A stretch of 64,000 nucleotides of DNA, taken from assembly GCA_023665085.1 (NCBI GenBank), contig JAMPEQ010000010.1, forward strand, positions 19,313-83,312, given 5' to 3'. Origin of the DNA: Bacteroides sp. Lineage in GTDB: Bacteria; Bacillota; Clostridia; Oscillospirales; Acutalibacteraceae. The position numbers and the translations under genes are program-made. Below the pieces are notes generated by a model. That model was not told the origin of the DNA. It did not search any database and saw nothing but the letters and a program-made list of their open reading frames with translations. How positions within the stretch are numbered: position 1 is the stretch's first letter; the number at the start of each line of letters is the position of its first letter. Positions 62,133 to 64,000 of the stretch are shown piece by piece.

Positions 62133-63974
62133 ATGAGCGAAAAAATACCAAATATGGATTATGATGCTGATGAAGTAATTAACGATTTCAAAGAAAAAAT
62201 CAAGTGGCCTAAAAAGGATGAGGTTGATGTAATTATTGCACCACCCAAGGTTTCACTTCGCGTTTTTCTTTCTGTTGTTATTACAATTTTAGGCGGTGGA
62301 ATAGCATATTACATGATGCTTCCTGCTTTAAACATTCATGACAGTCAGCTTTATTTATTCCTAATTTTACTTGTGGCAATATTTGTTGCTTCCTTTGCTG
62401 TATTATGTAAAGCAAACAAAATGATAGAACGTCGTGAGTATGTTAAGAAAAAATCATTAGTTCCGATTATTATCGTTGCTGTTATTGCTGCAGTTATGGC
62501 AATAGGTTATGTTACAGGTGTAACATTATTCCGTGCAGGTTCATACAGCAATCTTATGACTGTTGAAGAAGCTGATTTTGAAACCGATTTTGCTGATATA
62601 AGCTATGATGAAGTGCCAAGGCTTGATGCATCTACTGCACACACTCTTGCCGATCAGCAGTTAGGCTCTCTTTCTGAATACAAGAGCCAGTATGTTGTAT
62701 CTAATTATTCTACTCAGATTAATGTTAAAAACTCTCCGGTGAGAGTTGCATATCTTGAGTATGCAGATATTTTTAAATGGATAAATAATACAAAAGACGG
62801 CTTGCCTGCATATATGTATATTGATCTCGTAAGTCAGAAGGTTAAAGCAATTAATTGTGTTGACCAGTTCGGATCGGGAATTAAATATTCTCCGTCAGAA
62901 TTATTTAATGAAAAGCTTGTTCGTCATCTTCGTTTTCAGTATCCGACATATTTGATGGATACATCTAATTTTGAAATAAATGACGAGGGATATCCATATT
63001 GGATTACTGCTGTGATTGATAAGACAATTGGTCTTTTTGGCGGTACTGATGTTAAGGGTGCAATTATTACAGATGCTCTTACAGGCGAAAGCACTTATTA
63101 TGATATTGATAAGGTTAAGACTGATAAATCTCTTTCATGGATAGATGTTGTTTACAGTGAAAGTCTGATACTTGAGCAGTATAACTATCACGGAAAGCTT
63201 CAGAATGGCTTCTGGAACTCAATTATTTTCCAGAACGATGTTAATGTTACATCTCCAAACAGCGGTAATATAGCCATGGATGATGATGTGTGGGTATATA
63301 CAGGTGTAACTTCTGCTGAGGTTGATACCTCTAACTTTGGCTTCATTCTTTGTAATCAGAGAACTAAGGAAACGAGATATTATCAGAATGCCGGTGCAAT
63401 GGAGAATTCTGCTCAGCAGTCTGCAACAGACGCAGTGCAGAACTATGGTTACAATGCAACTTTCCCGATTCTGCTTGGTATTGACGGAACTCCTACCTAT
63501 TTTATGTCCCTTGTTGCTAACGGAAACACTGTAAAGGGTTATGCTTTTGTAAACCTTGAGGATAAGACTGTAGTAGGTACAGGACTTCTTGATGATGCAA
63601 AGAGTGATGCTAAGGCTCTTAACAGCGCACTTGAAAACTATATTGAAGCTCTTCAGGCTAAGGGTGATAATGTAAACAAGGATGACGTAATTGTGGATGC
63701 TGATAAAATCACAAGCTCTGATGATACTTCTTCAGTACAAACGGATAATAATGCTGTAAAGAGCGAAACTATTACCGGTTCTGTTGATAATATTAAAACA
63801 TCTGTAAATGACGGAAACACTGTTTACTATCTGCAGATTGACGGCAAGTATTATTATATCAAGGTGACCGACTGTATGGAGGTGCTTCTTATCAATAAAG
63901 GAGATACTGTTACAGTTGAATTTGAAAAATCAAGTGATACATTTATACCGGCAAAATCTGTAAAAGTTAAATAA
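62133..63974 (+). CDS. Large membrane protein with three N-terminal helices, unknown function
   Basis: The 613-residue protein has a polar N-terminus (1-42) and three membrane segments (about 43-67, 72-92, 106-128). A long external region follows, beta-rich and with Ser/Asp-rich linkers. The last 50 residues look like a small beta-barrel ('NTVYYLQIDGKYYYIKV', 'GDTVTVEFEKS'). I do not recognise a family. An AGGAG site precedes the ATG. It ends 26 bases before the end of the window. Confidence 0.65.
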   Translation: MSEKIPNMDYDADEVINDFKEKIKWPKKDEVDVIIAPPKVSLRVFLSVVITILGGGIAYYMMLPALNIHDSQLYLFLILLVAIFVASFAVLCKANKMIERREYVKKKSLVPIIIVAVIAAVMAIGYVTGVTLFRAGSYSNLMTVEEADFETDFADISYDEVPRLDASTAHTLADQQLGSLSEYKSQYVVSNYSTQINVKNSPVRVAYLEYADIFKWINNTKDGLPAYMYIDLVSQKVKAINCVDQFGSGIKYSPSELFNEKLVRHLRFQYPTYLMDTSNFEINDEGYPYWITAVIDKTIGLFGGTDVKGAIITDALTGESTYYDIDKVKTDKSLSWIDVVYSESLILEQYNYHGKLQNGFWNSIIFQNDVNVTSPNSGNIAMDDDVWVYTGVTSAEVDTSNFGFILCNQRTKETRYYQNAGAMENSAQQSATDAVQNYGYNATFPILLGIDGTPTYFMSLVANGNTVKGYAFVNLEDKTVVGTGLLDDAKSDAKALNSALENYIEALQAKGDNVNKDDVIVDADKITSSDDTSSVQTDNNAVKSETITGSVDNIKTSVNDGNTVYYLQIDGKYYYIKVTDCMEVLLINKGDTVTVEFEKSSDTFIPAKSVKVK

Positions 63975-64000
63975 TAAATAATGAAAAAATGCACAGCAAT

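Overview
The window comes from a low-GC Gram-positive anaerobe, most likely a gut or rumen Clostridia member of the Ruminococcus/Oscillospiraceae type. I infer this from the AT-rich DNA with strong AGGAGG-type ribosome sites, a GH3 glucosidase with reversed domain order (as described for Ruminococcus albus and Butyrivibrio), a dockerin-like calcium loop, BspA-type leucine-rich repeat and Big2/FIVAR surface proteins, rubrerythrin, and an FHA-SEDS-PBP cell-wall cluster. I cannot name the species from sequence alone.

Layout. 1-4.5 kb: the tail of a sensor histidine kinase, a triple-PepSY protein, a frameshifted TM2 gene, a membrane protein divergent from a small XRE regulator with repeated operator-like half-sites, hemW and two tiny coupled ORFs. 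4.7-11.1 kb: GH3 glucosidase (minus strand), then rlmB, a degenerate P-type ATPase-like protein and rubrerythrin. 11.3-19.4 kb: a 2,200-residue Big2/FIVAR surface protein and an LRR protein ending in half a dockerin. 19.5-26.3 kb: lower glycolysis (pgk, tpiA, gpmI) and gapA, separated by small enzymes. 26.3-29.6 kb (minus strand): a membrane protein, galM, and a membrane XRE/DUF4097 pair. 29.7-37 kb: FHA-SEDS-PBP, hflX, a DUF4830 protein, an RsuA-type pseudouridine synthase and a CdaR/PucR-type regulator. 37-45 kb: an ECF sigma factor with a probable anti-sigma, then ftsE-ftsX followed by three tandem coiled-coil M23 peptidases. 45-53 kb: queH, rarA, nth, a shikimate-kinase-like gene, an O-antigen-ligase-type membrane protein, an LRR surface protein and guaB. 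53-54.3 kb: a GDPD-like protein and tRNA-Thr and tRNA-Tyr genes.

The unusual part is 54.5-58.9 kb, an AT-richer accessory cassette inserted between tRNA genes. It has two beta-class DNA methyltransferases, a PD-(D/E)XK-type protein, a shorter homologue of that protein that has lost the catalytic residues, and a tRNA-guanine-transglycosylase-like enzyme that keeps the catalytic aspartates and the zinc site. I read it as a restriction-modification or defence cassette that may combine methylation with 7-deazaguanine base exchange in DNA (DpdA-like). This combination is the best candidate here for an undescribed system. A tRNA-Arg gene and a 5'-half copy of it lie just beyond.

59.4-64 kb: a C_GCAxxG_C_C-type protein, a zinc-ribbon membrane protein, a lipoprotein and a large membrane protein of unknown function. 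Most transcription units are closed by recognisable hairpin terminators, and many start with good sigma-A promoters.
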